Assembly: GCA_964462535.1 (NCBI GenBank) | Contig: CAYWXV010000002.1 | Location: 62,001-126,000 of the forward strand | Length of the DNA: 64,000 nt | Direction: 5' to 3' | Origin: CAYWXV01 sp964462535 | GTDB taxonomy: Bacteria; Bacteroidota; Ignavibacteria; OLB7 | Part shown: positions 42,659 through 51,291 of the stretch, one piece after another | Numbering within the stretch: position 1 is the stretch's first letter | How the letters are laid out: every line of letters starts with the position of its first letter | Made by a program: the position numbers and the translations under genes | The notes under the pieces: model-generated | The model's database searches: none | Told to the model about the DNA's origin: nothing | What the model saw: the letters and a program-made list of their open reading frames with translations, nothing else

Positions 42659-44019
42659 TGTTCAACAAGATATTGATCGCCAATCGTGGCGAGATCGCGC
42701 TTCGCGTTATTCGCGCTTGCCGCGAAATGGGTATCCGCACGGTTGCGGTTTACTCCACCGCCGACAGAGAATCACTCCACGTCCGTTTTGCGGACGAAGC
42801 GGTCTGCATTGGACCCCCACCCGGGAAGGAGAGCTATCTCAACATCCCCCGCATCATCGCCACAGCACAGGTAACCAACGCGGATGCAATCCATCCTGGT
42901 TACGGCTTCCTGGCCGAGAACGCCAACTTTGCGCGCATCTGCGCCGAGAGCGGCTTCATCTTTATCGGACCTCGGCCGCAAGCCATTCAGATGATGGGGG
43001 ATAAATCGGTGGCGAAGGAGACAATGAGGGATGCTGGAGTCCCGGTCGTGCCAGGCAGCCCCGGTACCGTTGACGACGTGAAGACCGCAATGCGGGTCGC
43101 GGAGGAGGTCGGCTACCCGGTGATGATCAAGGCCGCTGCTGGTGGGGGTGGCAAAGGAATGCGTGTCGTCGCCGATGCATCGGAAATCGAGCGCGCATTC
43201 ATGATGGCGTCGACGGAATCCGAGGCCGCTTTCAACGATGGGCGGCTCTACATCGAGAAGTTCATTGAGGAACCGCGGCACGTCGAGATCCAGGTGATGT
43301 GTGATCGGTTTGGAACGGGTGTCTCGCTCAACGAACGCGAATGCTCGATTCAACGTCGTCACCAGAAGCTCATTGAAGAAGCGCCGTCACCGATCGTCGA
43401 CGAGGTATTGCGCACAAAGATGGGTGATGCCGCACTCGCCGGATGTACCGCTGTCGAGTACGAGGGGGCCGGCACCATGGAATTCCTGGTGGACAGACAC
43501 CGGAATTTCTATTTCATGGAAATGAATACGCGGATTCAGGTCGAGCATCCGGTCACCGAGGAAACGCTGGGTGTGGACCTCATCAAGGCGCAGATTCGTG
43601 TTGCGGCGGGTGAGAAGAATCCACTCAAGGGTGGCCCACCTCTTCGACACTCGATCGAGGTTCGAATCAACGCCGAGGATCCGTATCACGGATTTCGCCC
43701 GAGTCCCGGTCGTATTTCAACACTACACGTACCCGGCGGGCACGGTGTGCGAATCGATTCGCACATCTACCAGGGATATACGATTCCCCCTCACTACGAT
43801 TCCCTCCTGGCGAAGCTTATTACGTTCGGTAAGACTCGCGATTCCGCAATCGCGAAAATGCGCCGAGCCCTTGACGAGTTTGTCATCGAAGGGGTGAAGA
43901 CTACAATTCCCTTTCACAAGATGATGATGGACCACGAAGTATTTCTGAGCGGTCAATTCGATACCAAGTTTGTCGATTCAACCGACTGGGCCTCCCGGCT
44001 CCCGCAACAGGAAGCGTAG
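42658..44019 (+). CDS. accC: Acetyl-CoA carboxylase biotin carboxylase subunit
   Basis: 453 residues, with the ATG sharing a base with the accB stop (TGATG). ATP-grasp biotin carboxylase: KILIANRGEIALRVIRA, AIHPGYGFLAENANFA, the glycine-rich loop AAAGGGGKGMRVV, RHVEIQVMCD, SLNERECSIQRRHQKLIEEAPSP and FMEMNTRIQVEHPVTE. It carboxylates biotin on AccB using ATP and bicarbonate. The carboxyltransferase genes are not in the window. Confidence 0.97.
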   Translation: MFNKILIANRGEIALRVIRACREMGIRTVAVYSTADRESLHVRFADEAVCIGPPPGKESYLNIPRIIATAQVTNADAIHPGYGFLAENANFARICAESGFIFIGPRPQAIQMMGDKSVAKETMRDAGVPVVPGSPGTVDDVKTAMRVAEEVGYPVMIKAAAGGGGKGMRVVADASEIERAFMMASTESEAAFNDGRLYIEKFIEEPRHVEIQVMCDRFGTGVSLNERECSIQRRHQKLIEEAPSPIVDEVLRTKMGDAALAGCTAVEYEGAGTMEFLVDRHRNFYFMEMNTRIQVEHPVTEETLGVDLIKAQIRVAAGEKNPLKGGPPLRHSIEVRINAEDPYHGFRPSPGRISTLHVPGGHGVRIDSHIYQGYTIPPHYDSLLAKLITFGKTRDSAIAKMRRALDEFVIEGVKTTIPFHKMMMDHEVFLSGQFDTKFVDSTDWASRLPQQEA

Positions 44020-44082
44020 GATTTGGGAACGAGGATTAACGGCCAGGGTCTACCTTCTACCAACTACTGACTACGAACTACC

Positions 44083-44466
44083 ATGTCAATTCCTGAGAAC
44101 ATCAAGTACGCCAAGAGCCATGAGTGGGTCCGTGTTGAAGGCAACACCGCATGGGTGGGCATTACCGATTATGCGCAGGGCGAGCTGGGTGATATCGTTT
44201 TCGTTGACATCACGTCGGACGTGGATGACGAGCTTGCGGCGGGCCAGGCGTTCGGGACCATAGAGGCAGTCAAGACAGTATCGGACGTCTATTTGCCGGT
44301 AGACGGAAAAATCGTCGAGATCAATTCTGCGATCGGCGACAATCCGGAAGTCATCAACAGTGACCCGTACGGTGACGGATGGATGGTGAAAATCGAAGTC
44401 GCAACCGACGTCGATACAAGCGCACTTATGGACGCGGCGGCCTACGGGGAATTGGTCGGAGCGTAA
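44083..44466 (+). CDS. gcvH: Glycine cleavage system H protein
   Basis: 127 residues. Lipoyl domain with KYAKSHEWVRVEG, ITDYAQGELGDIVFVD, the lipoylated lysine Lys64 in GTIEAVKTVSDVYLPVDG and NSDPYGDGWMVKI. It shuttles the aminomethyl intermediate between GcvP, GcvT and the lipoamide dehydrogenase. gcvP is encoded convergently just downstream; gcvT is not in the window. Confidence 0.96.
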   Translation: MSIPENIKYAKSHEWVRVEGNTAWVGITDYAQGELGDIVFVDITSDVDDELAAGQAFGTIEAVKTVSDVYLPVDGKIVEINSAIGDNPEVINSDPYGDGWMVKIEVATDVDTSALMDAAAYGELVGA

Positions 44467-44582
44467 GCCGGTCTATCGACCGCCATTCGACTGCTCTCCT
44501 GGGCGCCGCAGCCGGGCTTCCAAACTGTGATGAGTGAGTGCGCATGCAGTGGATCAACGAACCGGCACGTTAGGGCTCTTAG

Positions 44583-44766
44583 GTGCTTTTTAGCTGGCCG
44601 TACTCGGTCACGCCTAGCACGTCGGTGATTCTATGTCGGCAAGACCCTTCGCGATCGAAACGCGATGAGGGCAACTCCCAAAGGAGCCGAGCCCGTCGGA
44701 TGTGTAGACATGATTCAAGAGAGGCTGTTCGAGGATTGTAACCTCAAACGGCCTCTCTCTTTTTTT
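44583..44766 (+). ncRNA. Possible structured RNA between gcvH and gcvP
   Basis: The 423 nt between gcvH and the end of gcvP contain no convincing gene. From 44583 there is a series of hairpins: GTGCT...AGCAC enclosing TGGCCG-TACT-CGGTCA; CCCT/TCGCG-loop-CGCGA/AGGG (about 44645-44670); CTCC-CAAA-GGAG (about 44676-44687); then the terminator hairpin at 44717-44767. This could be the structured tail of the gcvH message or a separate small RNA. I do not recognise tmRNA, RNase P, SRP or a known riboswitch core. The 44467-44582 stretch before it shows nothing distinctive. Confidence 0.3.
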
Positions 44767-44767
44767 C
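44717..44767 (+). terminator. Intrinsic terminator downstream of gcvH
   Basis: AGAGAGGC (44718-44725) pairs with GCCTCTCT (44751-44758); an inner stem GAGG/CCTC extends the hairpin, and seven T residues follow after a CT. It acts on plus-strand transcripts and sits 250 nt beyond the gcvH stop. Confidence 0.85.
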
Positions 44768-44889
44768 GAGAAGATTCAACGCGTGCGCGGCTACGTTCCT
44801 GTGGAGATCGATACCGAAACCTCGCTGCAACGCGAACACCGCACGCCCTGCGCGAGTCCCGTCCGCGCATGGTAGGCCACGGTGGCGTA

Positions 44890-47800
44890 CTAGGCCTCCC
44901 CCACACCCACCCCCTCGTCCGCATATGCCTCGATCGGCACACAGGCGCAGACCAGATGCCGATCGCCCGCAGCGTTGTTCANNNNNNNNNNNNNNNNNNN
45001 NNNNNNNNNNNNNNNNNNNNNNNNNNNNNNNNNNNNNNNNNNNNNNNNNNNNNNNNNNNNNNNNNNNNNNNNNNNNNNNNNGCCTCGATCGGCACACAGG
45101 CGCAGACCAGATGCCGATCGCCCGCAGCGTTGTTCACGCGTCCGACCGTCGGCCAGAATTTCCGTCCACGCAACCAGTTGGCAGGATAGGCTGCCTTGGA
45201 CCGCGCGTACGGACGGTCCCATTCATCCGACGTCACAACAGCCGCCGTATGCGGTGCGTTCTTCAACACGTTGTTCTCTCGATCCGCAATGCCCAGCTCT
45301 ATTTCACGTATCTCCTCGCGGATAGCGATCATCGCATCACAGAATCGATCGAGTTCATCTTTCGACTCGCTCTCTGTGGGCTCCACCATCAGGGTTCCGG
45401 CGACAGGGAAACTGACCGTGGGAGCGTGGAAGCCATAATCGATCAACCGTTTCGCCACATCCTCCACCTCCACTCCGCTGGCCCCTTTCAATGGACGCAG
45501 GTCGAGTATGCACTCGTGGGCGATGGTCCCGTTCTTTCCCTTATAGAGGATTGGGTAATGCGCCTCCAGCCGACGGGCGATGTAGTTGGCATTGAGGATT
45601 GCCACTTCCGTGGCACGTGTCAGACCGGTGCTGCCCAGAAGGAAGATGTAGACCCAGGATATCGGAAGAATGCTCGAAGATCCGTACGGCGCCGCAGAGA
45701 CGGCCCCTATCCCCTCATTGCCACCCACGACAACCAGAGGATGGGTCGGAAGAAACGGAACGAGGTGCTCAGCAACTCCGATAGGTCCCATGCCGGGTCC
45801 GCCCCCGCCATGGGGAATGCAGAATGTCTTGTGGAGGTTCAGGTGGCAGACATCGGCGCCGATCTCGCCTGGACTCGTCAGCCCGACCTGGGCATTCATG
45901 TTCGCACCGTCCATATAGACCTGTCCGCCATGCTCGTGAATCGTACGACAGACATCCCGAATCGACTCTTCGAATACACCGTGCGTGCTTGGGTACGTCA
46001 CCATTAGTGCGGCAAGGTTCGCCGAGTGCTCCTGGGCCTTGGCACGAAGGTCTTCCATGTCGATGTTGCCATCGACATCGGTCTTGACGACGACGACTCG
46101 CATGCCCGCCATCACGGCACTGGCGGGATTGGTCCCATGCGCCGACTGGGGAATCAGACACACATCGCGGTTCCCCTCTCCCCTGCTCTGATGGTACTGC
46201 CGAATGACAAGCAGTCCAGCGTACTCACCCTGCGACCCCGCATTCGGCTGCAGCGAGACTTTCGCAAAGCGTGTTATCTCGGCAAGCGCCTCCTCGAGCT
46301 GCCTGAACATCATCCGATACCCTTCCGTCTGATCAATCGGCGCGAACGGATGGATCATCCCTACTTCCGGCCACGTTACCGGGATCATCTCGCTCGTGGC
46401 GTTCAACTTCATCGTACACGATCCAAGGGGGATCATCGAGAAGTTGAGCGCGATGTCCTTATCCTCAAGACTCTTCATGTACCGGAGCATCTCCGTCTCG
46501 GAATGATGGCGATTGAATATCGGATGGGTCATGTAGGCGGATGTCCGTTCGAACGGTTCCGGATAGCCGATCACGGTTTCATTCTGGAGGTCCTCGAACG
46601 ACACATCATACTCCTCCCCTCCGTTGAAGACGTCGAGCAGGTCGGCGACGTCATCGTGTGCCACCGTCTGATCAAGTGACAGGCCCACCGTGCGATCGTC
46701 GATGCGGCGGAGGTTGATTCTCCGCTCGGCGGCAAGGGTCATTACGCGATCCGCGTCCATACCGTTGGCGACACCAACACGGAGAGTATCGAAGAAGTGC
46801 GGGTGAATGACGGTATGCCCCAGGCGGCGCAGTCCCGTAGCAAGGATAGCGGTCAATGCATGAATTCGTTCGGCAATTCCGCGCAATCCAACGGGACCAT
46901 GATATACGCCATACATTGAGGCAATCACGGCCAGCAGGACCTGCGCAGTGCAGATATTGCTCGTTGCCTTTTCGCGTCGAATGTGTTGCTCGCGCGTCTG
47001 CAGAGCCATCCTGAGCGCGGGGTTGCCATTGGAGTCAACCGAGACACCGATGATTCGTCCCGGCATCTGTCGCTTGTATGCGTCACGTGTGGCGATGTAG
47101 GCCGCATGAGGACCGCCATAGCCAAGGGGTACGCCGAACCGTTGCGTAGACCCCACTGCGATGTCCGCCCCGAACTCGCCTGGTGGCGTCAACATTGTGA
47201 GCGACAGCAGGTCTGCCGCGACGGTGACGATAGCACCCGCGGCGTGCGCCCGCTCGATGAACTCACGATAGTCGTAGACCGCACCGTCGCCCGCCGGATA
47301 CTGCACCACGGCACCGAACACTCGGGTCGAGAAGTCGAATGTTCTGTGATCCCCGACGATAACCTCGATGCCCAACGGCAGAGCTCGCGTCCTGATCACG
47401 TCGATCGTCTGAGGGAAACACTCTTCAGAGACGAAGAAGGCATCGACCGTTTCTTTCCCCTTGACGGCATAACTCATGTGCATCGACTCGGCCGCGGCCG
47501 TCGCTTCATCGAGTAGAGAAGCGTTAGCAATCTCGAGTCCTGTCAGATCGATGACCATCGTCTGGAAGTTCAGCAACGCCTCCAGGCGGCCCTGAGCAAT
47601 CTCCGCCTGGTACGGGGTGTAGGCTGTGTACCACCCGGGATTCTCCAGGATATTCCTGAGTATGACTGGTGGAGTAATCGTGTTGTAATACCCCAGACCG
47701 ATGTACGAACGGTAGATGTCGTTCGCCCCCATCATTTCTCTGAGTTCCTCCAGGAGCTCGAACTCGTTCCGCTCGTCCCCGATCTCGAGAGGACGCGCGG

Positions 47801-47960
47801 ACCGGATGGTTGCTGGCACGGTGGCCGAGACGAGATCCTCGAGCGAGCCCATTCCGAGCGTCGCGAGCATCTCGGCGATCTCCTTTTCGTTCGGACCGAT
47901 GTGCCGATCCGCGAACCTGTCGGTCCGCCTCAGGTCGCGGTTTTTCAGCGATGTGGGCAT
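44890..47960 (-). CDS. gcvP: Glycine dehydrogenase (decarboxylating), P protein, interrupted by an assembly gap
   Basis: Full-length GcvP once the gap is closed. N-terminus RFADRHIGPNEKEIAEML; PLP lysine in HLNLHKTFCIPHGGGGPGMG; also MIPLGSCTMKLNATSEMIPVTW and IPQSAHGTNPASAVMAGM. The homodimeric single-chain form decarboxylates glycine and loads the aminomethyl group on GcvH. Reading stops in the 100 Ns at 44982-45081, but the 55 nt on either side are identical. Removing the Ns and one copy (155 nt) restores the frame through ...CACVPIEAYADEGVGVGEA to a TAG at 44890-44892, giving about 971 residues, the usual family length. As printed the frame is shifted by the gap, so an automatic call would truncate it. 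Confidence 0.95.
44927..44981. repeat. 55-nt exact duplicate, left flank of N gap
   Basis: Identical over 55 nt to 45082-45136, starting GCCTCGATCGGCACAC and ending GCGTTGTTCA. Both copies encode the same stretch of GcvP. Most simply the overlapping end of two contigs left unmerged by the scaffolder. Confidence 0.97.
44982..45081. other. Assembly gap of exactly 100 Ns
   Basis: One hundred N characters, the conventional placeholder for a gap of unknown size. Flanking identity shows that little or no sequence is actually missing. Confidence 0.99.
45082..45136. repeat. 55-nt exact duplicate, right flank of N gap
   Basis: Second copy of the 44927-44981 sequence. Collapsing the two copies restores an uninterrupted gcvP frame, which supports an artefact instead of a true genomic repeat. 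Confidence 0.97.
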
Positions 47961-48006
47961 GCTGTAGTACTGGGTGTGTTTACGATCAGAGACGCAAATA
48001 GAAGGG

Positions 48007-48014
48007 CAAATCTA
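48007..48014 (-). promoter_or_regulatory. Possible -7 promoter element before gcvP (TAGATTTG)
   Basis: On the minus strand this reads TAGATTTG, matching TAnnTTTG, 47 nt before the gcvP ATG. The nearest upstream TTTTG lies about 25 nt away, a little more than the usual spacing. Confidence 0.45.
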
Positions 48015-48092
48015 CGAGCGGAGAGAGAAGTCAGGGGTACAAAAGTGTGATGCCCGGCACTCGGGCGTGGAACGAATTACAACAAAACGCAA

Positions 48093-48117
48093 TGCCCCGG
48101 AGGAATCCGCCGGGGCA
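48093..48117 (-). terminator. Probable terminator after the ferredoxin gene
   Basis: An 8-bp GC-rich stem (TGCCCCGG/CCGGGGCA) with a 9-nt loop lies 28 nt past the ferredoxin stop. On the minus strand it is followed by TTGCGTTTTGTTG, an imperfect T tract. Confidence 0.55.
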
Positions 48118-48144
48118 TACATGACGAGGAATTGTTGGACGCGA

Positions 48145-48489
48145 TTACTGACGACGATCCGGGTCGATCATGTCGAGGTACTCACGCTTGAGGTCGAGCT
48201 CCTCCTTGGATTCCACAACGTTTGGATCGGGGAGGCAGCAGTCGACCGGACAGACGGCAGCACACTGAGGATCGTCGTGATAGCCGATACACTCCGTGCA
48301 CTTGTCGGGAACGATGTAGAAGAAATCAGCCGACCAGAAATTCTGGACGCCACTCGGCGCCTCGTCGTTCTCACCATAGGTAACGCCGGCCAGAGTCCAG
48401 TTTACCCCCCCTTCATAGATAGCCGTGTTCGGGCATTCAGGCTCGCACGCGCCACAGTTGATGCAGTCGGTCGTGATGTAAATGGCCAT
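48145..48489 (-). CDS. YfhL-like 2[4Fe-4S] ferredoxin
   Basis: 114 residues. The first cluster uses Cys9, Cys12, Cys15 and Cys19 (DCINCGACEPECP). The second set is CTECIGYHDDPQCAAVCP (Cys64, Cys67, Cys76, Cys80) with the eight-residue insertion between the second and third cysteines that marks Alvin/YfhL-type ferredoxins, followed by another cysteine pair (DCC). Between the clusters is an unusually long insertion (about residues 26-60, aromatic-rich near FWSADFFY). The C-terminus is acidic and helical. A low-potential electron carrier in the cytoplasm; its partner is not evident. 18 nt after the DUF309 gene. Confidence 0.93.
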   Translation of the reverse strand: MAIYITTDCINCGACEPECPNTAIYEGGVNWTLAGVTYGENDEAPSGVQNFWSADFFYIVPDKCTECIGYHDDPQCAAVCPVDCCLPDPNVVESKEELDLKREYLDMIDPDRRQ

Positions 48490-48507
48490 TGTTGGCTCCG
48501 TAGTGTG

Positions 48508-48951
48508 TCAGGGGTTTGAGGGTTCCGCTTCCCGGGTGTATGCGATGCGCGGAACGACATCCGACGCATAACCAGACTCCCCTCGGGAAACTCGTTCGCG
48601 GTGAGCATCTCGAAAACGTTCCAGGTCTTGGCGCAATGCGACGACGTTGACGCCGAGGTAATGATCGGGCGAGTCAGCCAGCTTCGTTAGCGACTTCGAG
48701 AGCTGGCTCTCAGCCCCCTTGGTGTTGTTGCGCGAAGCGTGAAAGACTCCAACCGCCGCCTGGATCAATCCCTGCAGGAAGCGACGCCGTTCACCATGTT
48801 CTTCCATCCACAGCTCCTCAAATGTATCGTGACACTCGAAGAAGCGACCGGAATTGAACTCGTCGATTCCCAATTCGAACTGTTGTCGAAATTCACTCAC
48901 GAACGAATTTACCGCCGTCGAGACGGTCCTACTCTGATTGTGTAGATTCAT
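48508..48951 (-). CDS. DUF309 domain protein
   Basis: 147 residues from the ATG at 48951. The family signature is clear: FELGIDEFNSGRFFECHDTF, EELWMEEHGERRRFLQGLIQ and AAVGVFHASRNN. DUF309 proteins are small helical cytoplasmic proteins with conserved His/Glu that may bind metal; the function is unknown. It shares a minus-strand transcript with the ferredoxin and starts only 27 nt from the divergent membrane-peptidase gene. Confidence 0.88.
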   Translation of the reverse strand: MNLHNQSRTVSTAVNSFVSEFRQQFELGIDEFNSGRFFECHDTFEELWMEEHGERRRFLQGLIQAAVGVFHASRNNTKGAESQLSKSLTKLADSPDHYLGVNVVALRQDLERFRDAHRERVSRGESGYASDVVPRIAYTREAEPSNP

Positions 48952-48978
48952 TCTCAATAGCAGACAATTTCAAACGCC

Positions 48979-51291
48979 TTGCCAGTCATACAAACAATCC
49001 GGCGATACGCCCGAGGGTCCCTGGTTGCGGGCCTCGCAGCCTACGGCGCCCTATCTGCCGCTGCACTTTCAACGCCGCTTGTCTCCGATCCCGGGTACGA
49101 GTTTGGAGGTGCAATTGCGGTTGGAGCAAGTCTATTGGCAGGACTCCTGACGATAGGGGCTGCTTCCTCGCGTGGACCCTGGGACCCCTCCGGAGAGAAC
49201 GCGTTGCAGCCCCATCATGCGATTGCCAGACTTGTCGGACGACAGTTGGCTCTTGCGACGCTCCCGTTGTTGATTGCCCTTCCAACCTGGTGGATCACGT
49301 CGGGTTGCGGCCCACACGACGCTCTGGCCTGGTACACCATTCTTGTTCTCCCCTCCGCGGCTCTCTCTACCGCGCTCGCCGTCCTATCGCTTTCGCTCTC
49401 GCATCGCACATGGTCGCGACTGGCCCTGTTTCTCCTCTTGTGGTCGGGGAGCATAATCAGGGGCGGGTACGAGGCGTTCAGTGGTCCACACATCTTCCTG
49501 TTTGCGTGGCCCGTCGGGTACTTCCCTGGCGGCTCGTGGGAAACGTCGTTACCTGTTCCCGACGTGCTGCTCCCGTATCGACTTTTTTCGCTCGCCGTTG
49601 GCATCGGAGTGTGCCAGCTCTCGGTGACCATTCAACAGGCGCGACGGGCCAATTGGAAGACGCCATCAATCAGGTCCCTGGCACTAATTGTTTGCGGCCT
49701 GGCCGTGGTGGCGTGGATGTGGCTGGGCAACCGGGAGGCAATCGGACTGACGCGCACGTACTCCTCGCTTCACGAACGCCTCCACGACACGCTCCGCCTG
49801 CGATACGGAACACTCCACTTCCGGCGTTCTGGCGTTGACACGCTCGATCTCTTCGACGCAGGGCGCATTGTCGACTCGTCCGTCTGGGACCAATGTAGAT
49901 TGCTGGGGATCGATCCCAACGTCTACGTGGGGACCGACGTCTATCTCTATTCCGGCCCCGATGAGGAACGGGAGATGGTTGGGGTTCCGACACTGGCCTT
50001 TACGAAACCGTGGCAGCGGACAGTGCACATCCAGGCAAGCGATGTCCGCCGAGCCCTGCGACACGAGCTTGCTCACGTCGTCCTGGCCCCTTACGGGTTC
50101 GTCATCGGTCTCCCTCTATCCCAGGGGATGCTTGAGGGTTCGGCCGTCGCACTGGAAGGCGAGACCGGTTGGAGAACACGCCGGGAGTACGTGCGAAGGG
50201 CCTACGACGCCGGGATCGCTCCATCCGCAGCGGATGTGTTGAGCGTCGGTGGGTTCACTTCTGTTCGCCCCCAATTGGCCTACCGCCTCTCCGGCGCGTT
50301 CAACGAGTGGTTGATCAGCACCTACGGACCAAGGCGGTTCCTCGATGCCTTCTCACAGGGAAACCTGCGGTCCGTCTACGGCCTTTCCGATGATTCGCTC
50401 TCGGCGCGGTTCCGACAGTCGTTGAACGACATTCGACCCGCAGACAGCACAGAGCTCGTGGCTACCCGCTATCTTTTCGCAGGGGTGGGTTTCTTTCATC
50501 AGCGATGCTTACGGAGGATTGGTCGATTAAACAGTGAAGGTGATGAGTTGCTTGACGGTGGCGAGTACGAACGGGCAATCGAGCGATATCGTTCATCGCT
50601 TGAGGAGGGTCTCAACGCAGGTGCGCGCACAGGAATGCTTCGAGCGTTGTGGTCGCTTGGACGGTGGAACGAACTCCTGGACTCCATCTCGCACTACACG
50701 AGCGACTCAACCGGGATTACGTATCTCGCCTCAGAGATAGAATGGGGTGATGCTCTTTGGGGCGTAGGGAACCTTCGGGAAGCGCAACGACACTATCAGA
50801 AGATCTTCACGCTAGACATTTCACGCCACTTGACACTTCGTGCCGCGTTGCGACTCCGATTCATCAACTCCAGCCATCCGCTTCGCGACATCATGCAGAC
50901 CTACTTCTCGAGACCAATGTCGTTGGAAACCCGGTGGGTGGTGTTGAACAACGCAATCCGCCTGGCCGAATCCGCAAACGATCGGTTCCTACTACGGCTT
51001 ATGCTGGCCTCACTCACAGTTCGCCGTAGCCCGATCACAACACTCGGCTCCCTCGCCGACATGTCAATTGGCGACGCGTACCCCTCGGGGGTTCAACCCG
51101 AGGGGCCGCTCGCATACCTGTTTGCCGTCAGGGAACTCGCACGCGACATCAAGGGAGCCGTCGTCTACTCCCGAGTGCTCCATCCATCCTCCGTCACGTT
51201 CGACCCCGATGCACTTGTCGAGAAGCTGGGATGCGACCAACTCCCCATGCCGAGTCGGCATGCAGCAGCGTGGTCACAGAATGCGAACTAA
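48979..51291 (+). CDS. Polytopic membrane protein fused to a metallopeptidase-like (MA clan) domain and TPR region
   Basis: 770 residues from a TTG at 48979; no better start is visible and there is no Shine-Dalgarno, so the first few codons are uncertain. About seven hydrophobic segments fill residues 13-250 (e.g. LALATLPLLIALPTWWI, LALFLLLWSGSII, LALIVCGLAVVAWMWLG). A soluble part follows with the zinc motif HELAH (His362, Glu363, His366) and a glutamate 20 residues further in QGMLEGSAVALEGE (Glu386), the layout of gluzincin/peptidase MA domains. Residues about 500-640 are helical and TPR-like (GGEYERAIERYRSSLEEG; GNLREAQRHYQKIF). Probably an inner-membrane protein with the peptidase domain outside; the substrate is unknown. 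The stop overlaps the convergent Asp-box gene. Confidence 0.72.
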   Translation: MPVIQTIRRYARGSLVAGLAAYGALSAAALSTPLVSDPGYEFGGAIAVGASLLAGLLTIGAASSRGPWDPSGENALQPHHAIARLVGRQLALATLPLLIALPTWWITSGCGPHDALAWYTILVLPSAALSTALAVLSLSLSHRTWSRLALFLLLWSGSIIRGGYEAFSGPHIFLFAWPVGYFPGGSWETSLPVPDVLLPYRLFSLAVGIGVCQLSVTIQQARRANWKTPSIRSLALIVCGLAVVAWMWLGNREAIGLTRTYSSLHERLHDTLRLRYGTLHFRRSGVDTLDLFDAGRIVDSSVWDQCRLLGIDPNVYVGTDVYLYSGPDEEREMVGVPTLAFTKPWQRTVHIQASDVRRALRHELAHVVLAPYGFVIGLPLSQGMLEGSAVALEGETGWRTRREYVRRAYDAGIAPSAADVLSVGGFTSVRPQLAYRLSGAFNEWLISTYGPRRFLDAFSQGNLRSVYGLSDDSLSARFRQSLNDIRPADSTELVATRYLFAGVGFFHQRCLRRIGRLNSEGDELLDGGEYERAIERYRSSLEEGLNAGARTGMLRALWSLGRWNELLDSISHYTSDSTGITYLASEIEWGDALWGVGNLREAQRHYQKIFTLDISRHLTLRAALRLRFINSSHPLRDIMQTYFSRPMSLETRWVVLNNAIRLAESANDRFLLRLMLASLTVRRSPITTLGSLADMSIGDAYPSGVQPEGPLAYLFAVRELARDIKGAVVYSRVLHPSSVTFDPDALVEKLGCDQLPMPSRHAAAWSQNAN

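Noticed and set aside
44927..45136. Reading the 55-nt duplication as a mobile element target duplication or attachment site
   Set aside because: It lies inside gcvP, flanks only Ns, and collapsing it restores the frame, so an assembly artefact is the simpler explanation.
44925..46007. Plus-strand frame running through the N gap opposite gcvP
   Set aside because: It passes through undefined bases and is antisense to well-conserved GcvP sequence.
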